Below are positions 47,085-58,944 of a stretch of DNA of 64,000 nt, in pieces. Origin of the DNA: Molanna angustata. Taxonomy: Eukaryota > Arthropoda > Insecta > Trichoptera > Molannidae. The notes under the pieces are model-generated. The model saw only the letters and a list, made by a program, of their open reading frames with translations, was not told the DNA's origin and ran no database searches. Location: contig OY754972.1 in the NCBI GenBank assembly GCA_963576475.1, positions 30,675,107 to 30,739,106 of the forward strand, given 5' to 3'. The translations under genes were made by a program, and so were the position numbers. Position 1 is the stretch's first letter, and each line of letters starts with the position of its first letter.

Positions 47085-47690
47085 GAATCAACTGCAGCAT
47101 CTTATAAATTGACTTGGTTGGGTTTAAATTAAGACGATGGATTCGTATCATTTTATTGAAGTGTGTTACATATTTCAAATCATTATCGCCCGAAGCTCAA
47201 TAATTTCCCCATCCGTAATAAGATTGTTACCATTTAACAAGCGGTGTCTGTTATCGGCAATGTAAACACAATAAGATTATAATACGGAACTTTATATTTA
47301 TTTATTAGTAGGTATGGCAAAAGATCATTACGAGATGGTATCTTTCTTCAACATACCGATGTTCTGTAGCTGTTCTTCGTGTGCACTTGCAGACTATGAT
47401 GATCTTCTTGCACGTCCAATTTTATACATACTGTTTTGATTAGTATCGATACATATAACCGCATGTTACGTAACCTTCTGTTAGTGGATAATATACCTAA
47501 GTACCTACCTTTAACAAGGTAATTGAACGTGGTTTACTGAAGTTATTTAACAACCATCTAACAGTAAATGTTATTATTATAGAATGTTCCAGCATTTTAT
47601 GATTATTGTTGTTTATTCTGAGTACGTAAATAGGTGATGTTCTTAAATAATTAGGCAATTATTTTGGTCCTTTTAAAAGTATCTAATAAT
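47085..47690. other. Non-coding stretch
   Basis: A 42-codon frame from 47314 (MAKDHYEMVSFFNIPM...) is open but short and unrecognised; nothing else is seen. Confidence 0.4.
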
Positions 47691-47691
47691 A

Positions 47692-47805
47692 AACACATCC
47701 TTGCACGCTGCACAAGTGACGAGCTTATATTGTCTTTTCTTCTCTTCTAACAGTATTTCCAGCCCAGACGAGCAAAAATTGCGTGAGAAATATTTTAAAA
47801 CAAAT
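47692..47805 (-). repeat. SINE A 3' fragment
   Basis: TCCTTGCACGCTGCACAAGT, CTTCTAACAGTATTTCCAGC and CCAGACGAGCAAAAATTGCG match SINE A tail and middle in minus orientation. Confidence 0.7.
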
Positions 47806-48960
47806 TTCACTTTTACCCTATACGCTGATCTTGTATCATTTTTAATCTCCACTACCCTATGGGTAACACATAGAGAGTGTATGGATACAATAAATTTTGT
47901 CGTGGCGTGTTTATGTAGATACACATCATGATTTCTCGTGTTTAAAAGTGTAGTATTATCAGTGAAGCATACTCCTTTTTTGTTTAGTAACAGGACATAA
48001 TTTTATATATGGATAGATACCTATTATGCTGATTCAACTGTCTATATTTACACTTGGATACTTTGTATCACAAAAATGTTTAAGGTTATTAGGTGTTTAT
48101 TTGAAATTAGGAAAATTCAAGATGAAGAATCATCGCATTGTAATGTTTTTTAATTGCCTTATTTAAACTTGAAACATTACCTATATTTTTTTATGTCAGT
48201 GTCAAACAAATAATATTATAGTCAATGCGTGCTAAATTACGCATTGTCTCATATTAACAGTTTACTGTGTTTCTCACAATACTTACAGTTAAGATTTGAC
48301 GTATTTCAAAGGCGAAGAGTTTATTGGGACATTCCTGATAAAGGTTTTACCAACAAATTAATTCAAATAATATATACCTGCCTTTGTGAATACTTTAGCG
48401 TTATTTCTTCGTATACGGTGAATATTAGCTTTTATTAAGTACTTAAATGTATATATATATATATATATACCTACGTCTATTATTTGTATTATTTTATGAT
48501 AGTCTGAATTGTAATAACGCTTTTTGTAGCATATGTATTTGATCGGTTTAACGGTCATGAAGCTAAGTAAAAAAATTACCTTGTTTTAGCAGAGGTTTGC
48601 TTGCACCATTGTCAAAAGAGATTTTATGTGTAAATAAGAACATTTAATTTATGTTGTTAACGTTCATCTTTACGACAGCGTTTTATGGAGACAGCCCTTT
48701 GTATTTAAATAAAAATTGTTTTTGAATTAATTTTTTTGGAGAAGTATTGTGTAACTGCTGACTATGTTCTCATTTAATCGAAAATAAAACGCAAAACTTT
48801 GTATTAACAATCAAAAAACAATTTAGTTTTATCAGCGAGCTCTGTAGACGTATGAGTTGATATTTATATTGTATGTGCATGTAGTTCTGCGTTTGTAGAT
48901 AATAATTTCAAAAGAAAATGATAATCAAGGAGCATTCCAATAGTTAACTTATTTATGTAC
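47806..48960. other. AT-rich non-coding stretch
   Basis: A short (TA)n run lies at 48452-48470; no gene is recognised. Confidence 0.4.
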
Positions 48961-48961
48961 C

Positions 48962-49180
48962 CACAATTACCACAACGTGGGGTAACCGGCAACAGGTGTG
49001 CGAGTGTGTATTAACTTATAAACATGGGTGTATCCATGTTTCCACAAACCAGTCTCATCTCACATAATATAAAGGAAACATTCATAATGGGCGGTGTGCC
49101 TCATTGTTGAACTATGTCAAATGTGAATAAGCCTGTTGTATTTCAACTAACTGTCTCTTTCGGAACACTACAGATAAATT
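48962..49180 (+). repeat. Family C copy, most complete
   Basis: CCACAACGTGGGGTAACCGG, TGGGTGTATCCATGTTTCCA, CACAAACCAGTCTCATCTCA, ACATTCATAATGGGCGGTG and GCCTGTTGTATTTC in order. Function and class unknown. Confidence 0.75.
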
Positions 49181-49756
49181 TATGTTATATAACTAGAATA
49201 TTAGAGTATATTTCAACAATATCCAGATTGTCTTTAAATTAAATCGATTAAACATAATAGTAATGATACTTAACATCAGTGACAATCGTTGGTATCTACT
49301 TAGGTATGTTTTGTTATGCAACTGATATCAAAACCTCTCTGTCTTCATTATGAACCTATTTAATTTTGATTCATCACGCAATTGGATTCAAAGGCAATTG
49401 CTTTTATCAGCGGCATGGGTATTGTAGGTATTCGAAACAGCAAAATCATCTTACCGAAACTGTTTCAGGTTTAGATTGGTATTCCTAAGGGCTTCGATTT
49501 AGGTCCGTTTTTATACTTGCACAAATATTGCTGACGAATATTGTGAATTAAAATTCTTCAGATTGATATTTGCCGCGTCAGCCTTTGAACGCATATAATA
49601 TTATTTACACACGTAATTTCTTACAAGTGGGGTCATGCAAATAAAATAAGTAAAAATCTACGCATGTGATGCAATTGTTTATTTAAAATCTATTTAAATT
49701 AATATGCGAGATATTTGGACAAACTGTAATGACATTGCTTAAGATTTATGTAAATT
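49181..49756. other. Non-coding stretch
   Basis: Nothing recognised. Confidence 0.4.
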
Positions 49757-50165
49757 GTGTCCTTCTTCTTCTTCAATGGCGCTACAGCCTTGGCCTCCGT
49801 CAGTCTTCGCCTCCAGCTTCTCCTATCTTCTGCAGCAACTTTCCAACTGCCCGGCATTTGCAGTAGTTGGGAAGCACTCCTTCCAACTTCGTCCTCTCAT
49901 CGCAGCCGCGGTCTTCCAACCTTTCGTCTTCCACCTGGATGTCCACACAGAACTTTCTTTGGTATTCGCTGTGGTGGCATTCTCTGTACATGTCCGGCCC
50001 ATCTCAATCTGCTCAATCTGACATGCATAGAGAGCCTGGAAGTCTTGTAGATAGCATACAGCTCATTATTGTATATAATCCTCCAGGCGTGACCATCAGG
50101 CACAGGTCCCTAGGATTCTACGAAGCACTCGTCTCTCAAACGTGTCCAGTATTTCAGCAGATTGT
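49757..50165 (-). pseudogene. LINE RT C-terminal fragment
   Basis: Minus-strand frame: MHVRLSRLRWAGHVQRMPPQ, RIPKKVLCGHPGGRRKVGRP then RLRW, the LRWxGHVxRM...GRRxxGRPxxRW signature of RTE-like non-LTR proteins. The downstream coding end and a GAAGAAGAAGAAGGACACAA tail follow (about 49775-49757). The related, more decayed copy is at 3611-3985. No catalytic core. Confidence 0.88.
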
Positions 50166-50814
50166 GTCCTAACGAGAGTAAATTAAAAAGTACATATTAT
50201 AGTGGTAAATAAATGACATAAGTATTTCACAACAAGAATGTGTACTCTATGCAGTTTAATTTTTAATACACTGTATTCCCCCTTCCTGGATTCCGTTACC
50301 GTTTTTAAATTAAGAAATTTATACTCTTTATAATTTTTAAATTATTTATTTAACAAATTTTATTATTAAATCTTCAATTAACTTACATATATTTAGTTAC
50401 TTATTACATTGAAAAAAATCTTAAATACTGTAAGGCATTCACACAAGTGGAAATATTTAGCTTACTATATAACAATATAACACAATAATTGTTAGAAGAC
50501 AATTGGAGCATGCGTCAGTCATCTGGAATCCACAATATAATATTTATATTAACAGTATAGAATAAATACAACAAATATTTTTGAAACACATGTAATACAA
50601 ACTTGGTAATAACAACAAACTTGAATTGCAGACTTTACAGATAAAAACGAGGGACCTTAGACTTAATGTACCTTTATGACATAATAAACTCCAAAACTGA
50701 CTGTACAGACCTTCTGTGAAGATTATTACATACCGATGCCTTACCACATATAATAATTTGGAAAGGATCAGGTCCGTTGACATATTCTGTATGTGCAGGA
50801 CCTTTTCAGGAGTC
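50166..50814. other. AT-rich non-coding stretch
   Basis: Nothing recognised. Confidence 0.4.
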
Positions 50815-50889
50815 ACATTAAACAGGAATTAATAAGTAATTGTTTTGTTACCAGCAGTAACAAAACAATTACTTATTCCTGTCTAATGC
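50815..50889. repeat. Perfect 21-bp hairpin in a longer palindrome
   Basis: 50831-50851 (AATAAGTAATTGTTTTGTTA then C) pairs exactly with 50857-50877 across a 5-base loop; the pairing continues outward after a 4-base AATT bulge (CATTAAACAGG against CCTGTCTAATG). Confidence 0.9.
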
Positions 50890-51074
50890 ACGTACATACA
50901 TGCAGCATAAAATCAAAGGTGGGCTGATTAAGTTACAATTATATATGTTGTTATTCTTATTTATTACTAGCTTTTATGTCCCGCCGTTGGCCAAGAATGT
51001 AAAATTGTGAAAGAAAAAGCAATCGTTTTTATAATATTGTCACCCAATTATTTTGCAATATCGGACTATGAAAA

Positions 51075-51289
51075 GTGTTTGTATAAAAAACTATCCCAAT
51101 GGTCTACATAAAATAAGAAAAAATACATAAAATAGAAGAATTAGACTATTGGAAATAGATTGTATAAAAACTGACTAAAAGGTCTTCATAAAAGAAGAAG
51201 AAGATTAATCTATATGAAATAGTTTGTATAAAATTCACCAAAGTTCCAACTGGTTTTTTGGAACTTTGGTGAATTTTATACAAACTATT
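51075..51289. repeat. Degenerate direct repeats ending in a 31-bp perfect hairpin
   Basis: TTGTATAAAA-type units recur at 51081, 51161 and 51225, the first two followed by GGTCTACATAAAA or GGTCTTCATAAAA. The last begins a hairpin whose arms 51218-51248 and 51259-51289 are exact complements with a 10-base loop. Confidence 0.75.
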
Positions 51290-51679
51290 AATTCTTGGTT
51301 TTTCAGAAGGCGTGAGACAATCACACACACACACACACAGACACACACTAACATATTGATTGCTTTATTACTTTAGATATTTGTTTAAAAAAATATTAAT
51401 GTATAACCATTTTTTTAAATAAAAAAAAAATCAGGTATTTTTAGTAAAAAATGGTAATCGAATTGATATTGAAAATCAATTCAATTCCTGGTCAGAGAAA
51501 ATATTTCAGTATAAAATAATAAAGTTCCAGCTTTAAAGATCAAAGATTATTATTATTCTTGGATCTTAACGTAGGTACTATCAAGTAAGTTATGTCAATA
51601 GTATTATGTTTATGATTTTCATTTCATTGTATTGCATAAAATATGTACATGAAATAAAAATCTCACAATTAAAATAAAA
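51290..51679. other. AT-rich non-coding stretch with a CA run
   Basis: A (CA)n run lies at 51321-51349; otherwise nothing is recognised. Confidence 0.4.
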
Positions 51680-51951
51680 ATGGAGTATTTTCATACTCTC
51701 GCTGTCTTTCTTCTAACGATTATTGATGCGCTTTCAGAGTACCTACCTAACAAGGTAAGATTTACAGCAAATGAAAACAATGCCTATATTTACATAGGCT
51801 CGCGGTGTGTGAAACAACGGTTTTTTATAATATTTTAAAATCTAACGGTCAGTTAACTTCACCAGCAGATTTCGATAAGATTACCGCCAAAATACAAGCA
51901 TTATGGCTAAATCGCGATGATAACGGAATAATGCGGCGGCGTATAGCAAAG
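51680..51951 (+). CDS. Candidate coding exon(s) starting with a signal peptide
   Basis: ATG at 51680 (context AAAAATGG) opens MEYFHTLAVFLLTIIDALSE, a textbook secretory signal peptide, followed by YLPNK and AAG|GTAAGA, a strong donor at 51754/51755. A second open block, 51798-51951, lies between ACATAG and AAAG|GTAGGA and reads in one frame with VCETTVFYNILKSNG and QALWLNRDDNGIMRRRIAK. The two cannot be one simple gene: the gap is only 43 bp, too short for a normal intron, and the phases disagree. Either they are exons of different isoforms, or a frameshifted pseudogene, or chance. I recognise no family. Confidence 0.28.
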
Positions 51952-52514
51952 GTAGGATGAATAAATAATTAAAGATCATAAAATCAGAGGTTGATATTTT
52001 ACATTACAATCATCTCCTACTGCATTATGTTTTCCTGTTACTTTTTCGAATAAAATTATATCTTTACAGCATATCTGCAGTTCTCATGTTTACATTTACC
52101 CCCATATGGTTAACGTAGCAATTCCGTTGTTCATTCATACGTCATATTAATAATTTTGTACAATACTCTCTGATCCAATATTTTGATTAATGTTATAATT
52201 GCTAATTGAATTTTTTTAAAGCTTCAAACAATAATTTTATCTGCAACTTTGAAGAAAGGCCGCCAAATCACAATATAGACATTACGTTTTTATCGTAAAT
52301 CTATGACATTTTGTAGTAGGTATATCTTAAAGTACCTAGGTACCTACTGATCATCATTATCACGATTTTAAAATCTATGGTTTATTGAGTGAAGGCCTTA
52401 ACGATGTGGAGATTTAATGTCTATTTTAACGTTCCATGGATATTTACTTAATTTATAAATTTGGTTGATAAATTTGTTTTTTTTATTTGTATAATTAAAA
52501 ACTAATTGTGCAAC
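51952..52514. other. AT-rich non-coding stretch
   Basis: Nothing recognised. Confidence 0.4.
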
Positions 52515-53281
52515 CAGGGGGGCTACTCATGAGACATTCTTAATACATGCTTATCTTGCCTTAATCTTAAAAATGTATAAATCTTAAAAATTTGTTAATA
52601 TCAACGTTTAGTATGAAATTGTCATTAATTTTTGTATAAACAATTACATTCATTAAAACTATGAAAAAATTTTATATTTAATTTTACGTTCTACTTAATT
52701 TTTTTCGCAAACGCGACTCCCATTCACCGGTATCGCTCTATGATGAGCATCGTCAGAATGGTGAACAATAATGATGAAGACCATCTATATATAGATTCAC
52801 AAAGAGGATAACAATAATAGATATGGAAGGGGGCAATTCTAAGAAAAATTAAATACCCGAAAGACATTAAGGTAAATATGTATGCAGGTATAATAAAAAT
52901 AAAATTGAAGTGAAGGAATGAATATACAAATATTGTATTAAAAGGACAGCAATTATATTGAATAATGGCCAACAGAAAAACCCGACATTAACTATTCTAA
53001 TGGTAATAATAATGGAGAAGTATTAAAATCTATTTGTGCGTTAATCAAAGCGATACCGGTGAATGGGAGTCGCGTTTGCGAAAAAATTTAAGTAGAACGT
53101 AAAATTAAATATAAAATTTTTTCATAGTTTTAATTAATTATGGAGTTCTACCACGAAGTGACAGTGTCCAATATTGAAAAAATTAAACAATTACAAATAT
53201 TTAATTAATTTGAAGCTTAAAGATTTCTAAAGTCTGAAGCTGATCTTAAACTTATGTTGATCAACTTCATGAGTAGCCCTG
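52515..53281. mobile_element. Element with CAGGG...CCCTG ends enclosing a palindrome
   Basis: Left end CAGGGGGGCTACTCATGA and right end TCATGAGTAGCCCTG are inverted repeats apart from extra Gs. CAG...CTG ends suggest hAT-like ancestry, but the 8-bp flanks (TGTGCAAC, CAGAGCTG) do not match. Confidence 0.6.
52652..53134. mobile_element. Inner MITE with 86-bp arms
   Basis: Arms 52652-52737 and 53049-53134 are inverted copies with one mismatch that I can see; they include CGCAAACGCGACTCCCATTC and ACCGGTATCGCT. It is nested in the element at 52515-53281 and its arms are much better matched than that host's ends, so it is probably younger. Confidence 0.88.
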
Positions 53282-54195
53282 CAGAGCTGGATAAATTAAG
53301 GACAATGATTAAATTTCACCGGATGAATGTAGTATCGAGATTGATTGGAATGACTTATGCGAGCTTGTAGATATATTTTCTCTATCTGAAACTTATACAT
53401 ACATACACACATATATCTTAACCTCGCACATGCATGCATACACACATATACTATTCGTATAAATAAAATAACCAGTTAAAATTCATGATTATTTCTGTGG
53501 CAAATTTTAATTTTTTTCAAAAATGTTATTATACTGTAAATTTCCCGAATCAATAAAATAAGAATAAATTAATGAGTAAAATAATTTGTTGGTACTCCTC
53601 TTTTTAAAGTATGAAAATCCAAGATTCATATCAACCCAAGAAAATAAATTACTATCTAACATGGATCATCAAGTATAGACAATGTATGAACCTATGAATA
53701 CTCAGTTGCAATATGTTATGAAAACTAGTAATACAGTGAATTCTTTATCTTTTTATGTTGAGTAGATTGATTATATAATTTCCTGCAATACCATTAGTTG
53801 AAGTTAAATATGTAAGTGCATTTAATCTAGTTAAAAAGTATTTCACTTCTATGTAAGTACATTTCCGGTATTCACTTCTATGTACCTAAGTACAATACTT
53901 GCTTGAATTTTCTAAAATAGTTCAATTGTATTAATTATCACAAATATTGAAAGTATGTAAGTTCCTACCCATGAATCTCTATTGCATAATGTGATTGAAT
54001 TGTATAGTATTGCAAAGGTGTAAGAATTGATAAAAAATCTTATTTCCTTAAACCTAACTTATAAGTATTTCTTGATCCATTCTAGCTAAGGAATTATTTG
54101 TTTTCGGTAATGTTGAGCTTAATAATGTTCATTGTAGCCTGTTAATATTATTATTGATAAGCGGATCTTGAGCGAGATGTTCTTTTAAAATATTC
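53282..54195. other. AT-rich non-coding stretch
   Basis: Nothing recognised. Confidence 0.4.
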
Positions 54196-54208
54196 TATAA
54201 AAAAAAAT

Positions 54209-54538
54209 TCATGCTCGTCGATTATTCAAGCTTCTTATATTTCCTTCTTTCAAAATATCATTCACATGGTCATGCCATCCCTTTCTGGGGTGGCCCCTAC
54301 TATTCACTCCATCTCTTACACCCATGTATATTTTTTTGGTCAGTCGTTCATCATTCATTCTTTCAATATTTCCAAACCACCTATGTATGTCATTCATCGT
54401 CTCATCCATGCATGTATGAGACGATGCATGGATGTAAAGGAAGCTAGGAATGTATGCAAAAATAGAGGAGTATGGCGCTCGGTTCTCTCTGCTTACCCCG
54501 TAAGGGATATGGCGTGATGGTATGTATGTATGTATGTA
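54209..54538 (+). pseudogene. Twin-primed LINE 3' end with 13-bp target duplication
   Basis: The 3' half (about 54410-54538) is sense: CMRRCMDVKEARNVCKNRG, VWRSVLSAYPVRDMA, then a TATG repeat tail. The 5' half (54209-54410) is antisense: on the minus strand it reads RWFGNIERMNDERLTKKIYM, GVRDGVNSRGHPRKGWHDHV, NDILKEGNIRSLNNRRA. In the colinear copy at 34525-34815 these halves are contiguous at the same point. TATAAAAAAAAAT flanks the insertion exactly (54196-54208, 54539-54551). An inverted 5' part joined to a sense 3' part is the outcome of twin priming. Confidence 0.93.
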
Positions 54539-54551
54539 TATAAAAAAAAAT

Positions 54552-54897
54552 ACAAAAATATCATGCTTCTGAAATACACCAACCATAAAATATGAAAATT
54601 TCAAATGAAAAATATGAAACCTATAAACTAGCTAGCTACAAACTAAAAACTAGCCTACAAACATTACGATATCAATTTATTTTCTTTAAGAGCATATTTT
54701 TTTAAATACTATGCCCTGAGTACTCGAGAGTTATGATTTGACATCTTTCGTGGTTATATTTTTAATGTTAGTACTTACTTATTTTCAACGGGTGTTTTAA
54801 ATAAATTGAATACAAAAAGCTTCCTCTTAATGTTATTAGCATGTAAAGTGCATCGAGAATTAAACAGAACACATTTCGGTGCTAATAACATTTAATA
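54552..54897. other. AT-rich non-coding stretch
   Basis: Nothing recognised. Confidence 0.4.
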
Positions 54898-54970
54898 GTT
54901 GGATGAAATTGTAGTTTGGCAATGTATCCGCCAAATGCACTGGGTGTAAGGAACTATTTACTATACACTA
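54898..54970 (+). repeat. SINE A tail fragment, diverged
   Basis: GTTGGATGAAATTGTAGTTT, GGCAATGTATCCGCC and GGGTGTAAGGAAC follow the SINE A tail pattern with many changes. Confidence 0.5.
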
Positions 54971-55499
54971 TGTCGCTTGTTATTCATTCCTGAAAATAAG
55001 ATTTTTTTTGTGCCTTAAGAATATTAAGAATTTTAATTATTTTTCGTAGCGGGATATTTTGTAAACTGTGCCTTACAAGTTAATCTGAATTTAATGTAAT
55101 TTAATACTTTTAATTGGTTATTCTAGATAAATTTGTTGTAATGTGTAAAAATAATGGAAAATAAATCATTTCAAAAATAAATAACGGTAGGTACCTACTA
55201 TTAATTAAGAGTGAATAAATAAATTTCGAATCAAACATAACCTTGACAAATTCTAGGAAGAGTATATTATATTTACTATCGAAGGGACATAAATTTACAC
55301 GAGAATCTTAAATCAATTAAGACGTGTGAAGAATAAATGATTGGAAGTCAATATGACAATACTAATACATACTCCTATTGAGACATAAATATACTTAAAA
55401 TTGATTGAAACAAAAATATATAGCATCATACATGCTCACGGCTCAATAACTATTTTAGCTCATGACTCCTTACTTGAAAATATCACCCATATGATTATT
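54971..55499. other. AT-rich non-coding stretch
   Basis: Nothing recognised. Confidence 0.4.
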
Positions 55500-55575
55500 G
55501 GCCTTCGTGGCTCAGTTTGTTAGATATCTAACTTCTGAGACAAAAGAACCCGGTTTCGATTCTCGATGTAGCTCC
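55500..55575 (+). repeat. tRNA-like SINE head, third type
   Basis: GCCTTCGTGGCTCAGTTTGT (A-box-like) and CCGGTTTCGATTCTCG (B-box-like) at tRNA spacing. The acceptor stem does not close, so it is not a functional tRNA. Confidence 0.45.
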
Positions 55576-55824
55576 AGTTTCTCCTGTGTTTTTAGTTTGC
55601 ACTTGTGAGACGAATAACATCAAAATTATTTGACAACTTGTTATTAGGTGCGCGTTAAATTAATATTTGACCTAGTACCTATTACTTTCCCGAGAATCAA
55701 CAAGAAATAATAAAAATAATTGTTAGTAACTCGATTAGCAATACAATTAATATTGGTTAGCAATAAATTTAATTTTCTTTGGGCTCCCGTGGCCTCTTAT
55801 CACCATCGTCAAAACTTTAACTTC

Positions 55825-55890
55825 GTGCAAGTGGCTATAGCATTGTCTGATGGTAATTTCTTCCAACAAACAATTCTTTCTCGTAATAAT
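55825..55890 (-). repeat. SINE A tail fragment
   Basis: GTGCAAGTGGCTATAGCATT and GGTAATTTCTTCCAACAAAC in minus orientation; strongly diverged. Confidence 0.5.
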
Positions 55891-57466
55891 GCCTCTCTTT
55901 TTACTGTACATATTATTGATTTATTATACTATCCTATTACGTATTTTTTATTATTACGAATTAAGTGATATTTAATTTGATAAATAGAATGTAAGTAGTT
56001 CTCACAAATCTAATTATTAATTTTGGGATTTTCAATCAGGTGAAAATAAGTCTGAAGAGAGAACGGATAGTTCCAAAAATGGTCGCATAATTTCAACAAA
56101 TAGTGCTGTTTATACAAATTTCTTAAAAATATCGTTAAATGTATGTTCCTATTTAGATGTTCGTAAGTATTTTCATAATAAAAAATATTATTTTCGAAGT
56201 TGTTGTTATGTAATTATTGAGAATTAAGTACCCATAAATAACACTTGAATCAGCTACAATTTTAATATCATATCCTCGTTTATACGAGTTCATTGCATTG
56301 TGTTAAATTTACAAGTAACATAAGAATAAACGCAGGTAAGATTATCTTTAAAATTTCACTTGTAAATCATATTCCAACCATGAAACCATGACAATAATCT
56401 GTAGACTTATGATAAAAAACATTATAAATTTCAATTCAAAGGGTTATGAAATTGAATTATTAATCAGATTATTTTGAACATCATTTTGTAGTCAAAAACC
56501 TGTATTTATTCCTAAAGATTAAAATCTACAAGTGCCTAAATATGTTTTTTGTACTATACCTAATTTATAATCTTTAAAATTATATATCAATAGATCAAAA
56601 AATAATGTCGGATTTACGGTTTAACAGCTGCTGGAGCTGGTATTATTATTTGCATGTAATAGAAATTAATATATAATATGTGTAGTTAATCTGACAAGTT
56701 CGAATTGTCAAAGAAATTTAAATCACTATCATTGGATATGTTGGTGATAATATGGTTATTTCTTTCAGATTTGACAAATTGCGAATTTTATTGAAATAAA
56801 AAAAAATACATACATGCCTTGATTTCATAACTATGTTTCTAGGTACTATAAACAAGATCGACTCAGTTAAATCCTACGCTGTATATGTAGGTACCAACTT
56901 AAAAATAAAAGTATTTAATAAATGAACAATAATAAATAAAGAAAATAAATAAATTCATCAAATCAATAAACACAAAGAGCAATAAAGAAAACAATGATCA
57001 AATAAAAAAATGTAAGTGAGTAAAAATGTTAAAATAATCACTCAATAATGTTTTGGAGGTCCGACATTTAGTAACAATTTAAAGGTCTTAAATTATCTCG
57101 CTTCACAGAACCCTATAATGATAACGTTGGTCCGATGGATATGATCAAGATGGGAAGCTGATTTATTTAAAGATGAAGCACTATTAAGTGCCTACCTATC
57201 TACCATGTATCTGGATTTAATCCGTTCATTTTTCTTGAGTGTGTTACCAACAACACTATCTCTTCTGTAATGGTTAATGTCCATTGAACTGAATAAACTC
57301 GTTTTATGTTGATGTGTTGCGTGGTAATGGTTGTAAATAGCGAAATTGTGCGTTATAATACAATGATATTCTCTTCATTGTTTTATTGCGCACAAAGTCC
57401 AAAAACTGCTTCTAATTAACGAATTATCGGAATGTGCTCCAATGGTTGAAAGTATAAATTGTGTTT
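55891..57466. other. AT-rich non-coding stretch
   Basis: No gene or repeat recognised. Confidence 0.4.
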
Positions 57467-57705
57467 TCCAACTGACGATTTGTTCAAGAGAATTTACTAT
57501 CGTAAAATATCGACAAATTTTTAAGCCAATATATGCGAGATTCATATGCTGTTTTCATATTCTGGGTAGAAAAAAGGCTAACCTCCATACTATCCTCTCC
57601 CGACATACATACATATAGAAAACAAAATATCTTAAAATATTTATCAATTTGTGTTTAAGTGTTTAGGTATAGCTTGGTACGTATTCTTCAATTATAAAAA
57701 AACCA
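57467..57705 (+). mobile_element. MITE-1, internally deleted copy
   Basis: CCAACTGACGATTTGTTCAA and AAGCCAATATATGCGAGATT are joined directly to CATATGCTGTTTTCATATTC, so about 750 bp of interior present in 15035-16084 is missing. It ends near GGTACGTATTCTTCAATTAT without the terminal repeat. Confidence 0.85.
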
Positions 57706-58163
57706 TTATTTAGAATTCTAACAACTGTAGATTCATGAGAATGCCATGTGTTCTTTGTTGAGCAGTTCAAAGAAACAGCTCAAGATTTGATAGAAATCAG
57801 AGTTTTCTAGGTATCGCACAGAACAGGGAATAGGTAGGTATTGTGATCATTGGGAGTTATAAATACTTTATAACTCCAAATCATTATTATGTATGTTAAT
57901 GATTGATTTACACTTGACGTTCTCATATCTGTAGTAAACAAAGTTAATTTCGTTAAGTGCAAATATAGCTTTATTTTTTTTTCCACAAATTTACAATCTC
58001 AATAGAGACGAAGAAGAAACATAAAAATAATATGCCGTTTGAAAATAATCTTGAAACACCATTGCCATCTTTCGAATGAAAATGAAACATTTTTCTTGCG
58101 CAATCTATTAAGAAAATGATTGGTAAGCAAAGAAAGTAACTATCCTTATAGATGAGATGACAA
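57706..58163. other. Non-coding stretch with a family E scrap
   Basis: AATCTCAATAGAGACGAAGA near 57997-58016 matches the family E arm; nothing else is seen. Confidence 0.45.
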
Positions 58164-58165
58164 TA

Positions 58166-58556
58166 CCCCGTATTCAGTAACTATTGTAACTAAAATATGA
58201 ACATACTAAAATTGTAGATTTTAGAAATACGGTCTTATTTCAGCGTTATAAAATATCAATTTGGACTAAATGGAAAAGGAACGTATCTACCTATATTGGC
58301 CGGAACATTCTTAAAAAGTTACTGAATTAGACTTATTTTGAATAATTATGAAAATGATAAAAATTTCATAATTTTTATAATTATTCATAATACGTCTGAT
58401 TCACTAACTTTTTAAGAACGTTCCGGCCAATATAGGTACGTTCTTATTCCATTTAGTCCAAGTTTATATTTTATAACGCTGAAATAAGATCGTATATCTA
58501 AAATCTACAATTTTAGAACGTTCCTATTCTAGTTCCAATAGTTACTGAATACGGGG
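58166..58556. mobile_element. 391-bp palindromic MITE flanked by TA
   Basis: Ends CCCCGTATTCAGTAACTA and TAGTTACTGAATACGGGG, flanked by TA on each side. Pairing continues almost to the centre (GGAACGTATCTACC/GGTACGTTC; TATTGGCCGGAACATTC/GAACGTTCCGGCCAATA). A TA duplication with long inverted repeats suggests a Tc1/mariner-type MITE. No coding frame. Confidence 0.93.
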
Positions 58557-58944
58557 TAATGCTGTCACATCGCCTGAACCGCGCCAGAATTATTTATTTA
58601 AAATTGCTTCTCGTGCAACTAACAGGTACTAAGTTCATTTTTAGTTTATTGACATACTTGCGAATGTGTATGTTAATCGAATACTTTTATTTTTTGCATA
58701 TAGGTATATTAAGTATATTAAGTATATTGCATATACATACTTAATATATACGCAAACATTGGATTTTTCCATTACCGGGAGTCAATTATATATTTTTTAC
58801 TCCTCACTAACCCAAAGGGATGAGTTCTGATTTCGCAATATTTAATTTTTTTTATTGCAGATTATCAACTAGTATCATGCTGTATTCTGAGAGTTTCATC
58901 ACAACGTATATGTGTGTATGCTATGTGCTATGTGCTGTGTGCTA
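58557..58944. other. Non-coding stretch
   Basis: TTACCGGGAGTCAATTATAT near 58772-58791 matches the outer part of family E (compare 61760-61780); otherwise nothing. Confidence 0.4.

Noticed and set aside
47314..47442. 42-codon frame MAKDHYEMVSFFNIPM...
   Set aside because: Short, isolated, no splice or homology evidence; the cysteine cluster alone is not a signature I can name.
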